Assembly (NCBI RefSeq): GCF_001294535.1
Contig: NZ_LGIC01000086.1
Span: 248,001-312,000 of the forward strand
From: Cypionkella psychrotolerans
GTDB taxonomy: Bacteria; Pseudomonadota; Alphaproteobacteria; Rhodobacterales; Rhodobacteraceae
Reading direction: 5' to 3'
Length of the DNA stretch: 64,000 nt
Shown: in pieces, positions 62,319 to 64,000 of the stretch
Layout: each line of letters begins with the position of its first letter
Position numbering within the stretch: the first letter of the stretch is position 1
Notes under the pieces: generated by a model
What the model saw: only the letters and a program-made list of their open reading frames with translations
Told to the model about the DNA's origin: nothing
Databases searched by the model: none
Position numbers and translations under genes: made by a program

Positions 62319-63710
62319 ATGAAGGATGCGCCGATGGGTCCCGCTTTTGCTGATAATGCTGCTGCGTCGCGGCCGCTCTATGTGGTGGGGGCCGAGGGGC
62401 TGGCTGGGTTTCTGGCGGGGCAGGATGCGGCGGTGCGTGGGTGGCTGACGGATGCAGGGTTTGAGGCAGCCTTGGGCGATCTGCGGCTGGTCCCCGGTGC
62501 GCATGGCGTGGCTGCGGCGGTGATTGGGTTTGGCACTGCGAAGACCCACGCGCGGCAACGGTTTGCTTTGGCGAAGGCTGTAGGGTTGCCCGGCGGCGCT
62601 TGGCATCTGGTGGGCGATTTGACGCAAAGCCAGCGCGATGAGGCGGCTTTGGGCTGGCTTCTGGCGCAGTATCGCTTTGATCGCTATCGCAAGGCGAAGG
62701 TGGTGGAACCTGCTCGGTTGGTGCTGCCCGAGGGTTGCGATGGTGCGCGTCTGCTGGCGATGGCGGCGGGCGAATATCTGACTCGCGATCTGATCAACAC
62801 GCCGGCGCAGGATATGGGGCCGGATGAGTTGGAGGCGGCGTTTGTGGCGCTGGCGGAGCGGTTCGGCGCACGGGCCAAGGTGGTGAAGGGCGCGGCGCTG
62901 CTGGAGCAGAATTTCCCGATGATCCATGCGGTGGGGCGGGCCTCGCCGCGGGAGCCTCGGTTGTTGGAGATGCATTGGGGGTCTGCGGGACCAAGCCTGA
63001 CTTTGGTCGGCAAGGGCGTGTGCTTTGACACCGGGGGTCTGAATATCAAGACGGCGGGCATGCTGCTGATGAAGAAGGATATGGGCGGGGCGGCGACGGT
63101 GATGGGGCTGGCGCAGATGATCATGCAGCTGGGATTGGCCATAAGGTTGCGGGTGATCGTGGCGGCGGTGGAGAATGTGATCGCGGGCAATGCTTTGAAG
63201 CCGAAGGATATTCTGACCTCGCGGAAGGGGCTGACGGTTGAGGTGAATGACACCGATGCCGAGGGCCGTCTGGTGCTGGGCGATGCTTTGGCGCTGGCTG
63301 TGGAAACCCCGACCGATGTGCTGATCTCAATGGCAACGCTGACCGGGGCGGCGCGCACCGCGCTTGGCCCCGATCTGGCACCCTATTACACCGATGACGT
63401 GGGAATGGCGGAGGCCTTGGAACAGGGCGCTAAAGACACCTTCGACCCGGTCTGGCGACTGCCATTCCACACGCCCTATGAGCATATCATCGAGCCTGGC
63501 ATCGCTGATCTCGATAACGCGCCAGGCTGGGGGTTTGCGGGGTCGGTCACGGCAGCGCTATTCCTGCGGCGCTTTGCCGATCATCCGCGCTATATGCATT
63601 TCGACATCTACGGCCATACGCCTGCCGATGCGCCTGCGCGGCCCAAGGGCGGCGTCGGTCAGGGTGCGCGGGCCATTCTTGCGGGGCTGCCCGCCATGTT
63701 GGGATTGTAA
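62319..63710 (+). CDS. Leucyl aminopeptidase family (M17) protein
   Basis: 463 residues. The catalytic domain has VGKGVCFDTGGLNIKTAGMLLMKKDMGGAATVMG (metal Lys/Asp), ENVIAGNALKPKDIL and the M17 signature NDTDAEGRLVLGDAL. It removes N-terminal residues in peptide turnover. The N-terminal domain is divergent, as in the Rhodobacterales subgroup. Start uncertain: ATG 62319 (weak ribosome site) or ATG 62334 (AAGGA at good spacing). It is followed one base later by an NlpC/P60-type gene. Confidence 0.92.
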   Translation: MKDAPMGPAFADNAAASRPLYVVGAEGLAGFLAGQDAAVRGWLTDAGFEAALGDLRLVPGAHGVAAAVIGFGTAKTHARQRFALAKAVGLPGGAWHLVGDLTQSQRDEAALGWLLAQYRFDRYRKAKVVEPARLVLPEGCDGARLLAMAAGEYLTRDLINTPAQDMGPDELEAAFVALAERFGARAKVVKGAALLEQNFPMIHAVGRASPREPRLLEMHWGSAGPSLTLVGKGVCFDTGGLNIKTAGMLLMKKDMGGAATVMGLAQMIMQLGLAIRLRVIVAAVENVIAGNALKPKDILTSRKGLTVEVNDTDAEGRLVLGDALALAVETPTDVLISMATLTGAARTALGPDLAPYYTDDVGMAEALEQGAKDTFDPVWRLPFHTPYEHIIEPGIADLDNAPGWGFAGSVTAALFLRRFADHPRYMHFDIYGHTPADAPARPKGGVGQGARAILAGLPAMLGL

Positions 63711-63711
63711 G

Positions 63712-64000
63712 ATGGATCGTCGTTTAACCCCCGCCACCGCGCGCGTTGCCCATATCTCGCTAAAGGGGCTGGTGGACGCGCCGCACTTCACCGAAGGCGA
63801 GAAACGCCGTATCGCGATGCCACTGGCGGATCTGCTGCGAAGCCCCGGTGGCGCGCGGGATCGTCAGGTGCTGCTGGGCGAAGCCTTCACGGTGATCGAC
63901 CACCAAGATGGCTATGCCTTTGGCTTTGCTGCCAAAGACGGCTATTGTGGCTGGCTGGCCGAGCAGGCCTTGGGCGAAAGCCCGAAGCCCACGCATTGGA
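63712..64000 (+). CDS. NlpC/P60-type peptidase, N-terminal part (cut by window edge)
   Basis: The visible 96 residues (MDRRLTPATARVAHISLKGL, ADLLRSPGGARDRQVLLGEAFTVIDHQDGYAFGFAAKDGYCGWLAEQALG) form the SH3-like N-terminal domain of C40 peptidases that usually follow this aminopeptidase gene in Rhodobacterales. The catalytic Cys/His region lies outside the window, so the peptidase assignment rests on the SH3 part and context. The start is one base after the preceding stop (TAAGATG). Confidence 0.75.
   Translation, partial: MDRRLTPATARVAHISLKGLVDAPHFTEGEKRRIAMPLADLLRSPGGARDRQVLLGEAFTVIDHQDGYAFGFAAKDGYCGWLAEQALGESPKPTHW

Noticed and set aside
1-64000. CRISPR arrays, tRNA/rRNA genes, insertion sequences, prophage
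   Set aside because: No regularly spaced repeats, no cloverleaf-like GTTCRA segments with matching acceptor stems, and no transposase, integrase or phage structural genes were seen by eye.

Overview
The window is a high-GC (roughly 60-65%) stretch of an alphaproteobacterial chromosome, most likely Rhodobacterales/Rhodobacteraceae. The basis is gene content and order: a DUF3035 lipoprotein, lspA and purH together; leuS-lptE-holA; a Rhodobacter-type porin; hemP with hmuTUV and hmuS; and a Hint-type protein. About 60 protein genes are supported. I see no rRNA, tRNA, CRISPR array, IS element or prophage. No species is assigned because no search could be run.

Layout. 1-6.6 kb (mostly minus): DUF3035 lipoprotein (cut by the edge), lspA, purH, heparinase II/III-like protein and two saccharopine-dehydrogenase-family genes. 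6.7-10.9 kb: an 837-aa SGNH plus glycosidase-like protein translationally coupled to a family 2 glycosyltransferase, then xthA. 11.1-19.8 kb: a complete heme-uptake locus (hemP, hmuV/U/T/S on minus; TonB-dependent receptor, exbB, exbD, tonB on plus). 19.8-25.2 kb (minus): an iron-type cluster of two imelysin-like proteins, a di-heme DUF1111 protein, DUF1513 and an unknown leading gene. 25.4-33.8 kb: MFS transporter, OmpR-type regulator, long RibA, L,D-transpeptidase, amylosucrase, YggS, porin and DUF3576 lipoprotein. 33.8-45 kb (plus): leuS-lptE-(PhyH oxygenase)-holA, HPP/CBS protein, GAF protein and a polyamine-type ABC transporter (D-A-B-C). 45-52 kb: GNAT, dapE, degenerate Hint protein, small genes, dapD and a phytase-like protein. 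52-59 kb: a catabolic locus with a divergent AraC-type regulator, SDR, StyA-like monooxygenase, flavin reductase, MarR-type regulator, RutA-like luciferase-family monooxygenase, second flavin reductase and second SDR. 59.3-64 kb: LOG protein, a low-GC islet with a putative PD-(D/E)XK nuclease, beta carbonic anhydrase, leucyl aminopeptidase and the start of an NlpC/P60-type gene.

How genes work together. The heme locus and the imelysin cluster look like one iron-acquisition block; inverted-repeat motifs of related sequence lie upstream of hemP, hmuR and the imelysin operon. The 52-59 kb locus pairs two different two-component flavin monooxygenases with separate reductases, dehydrogenases and regulators. 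I propose oxidation and ring opening of an aromatic or N-heteroaromatic compound; this is the best candidate for an undescribed pathway. dapD and dapE serve the succinylase branch of lysine/diaminopimelate synthesis.

The most unusual non-coding signal is a pair of minus-strand elements near 11.0 and 26.7 kb. Each has a 5' hairpin, an identical 16-nt unpaired CU-rich segment able to pair with Shine-Dalgarno sequences, and a Rho-independent terminator, as expected for sibling trans-acting small RNAs. Several dispersed palindromic repeat families also lie between genes.
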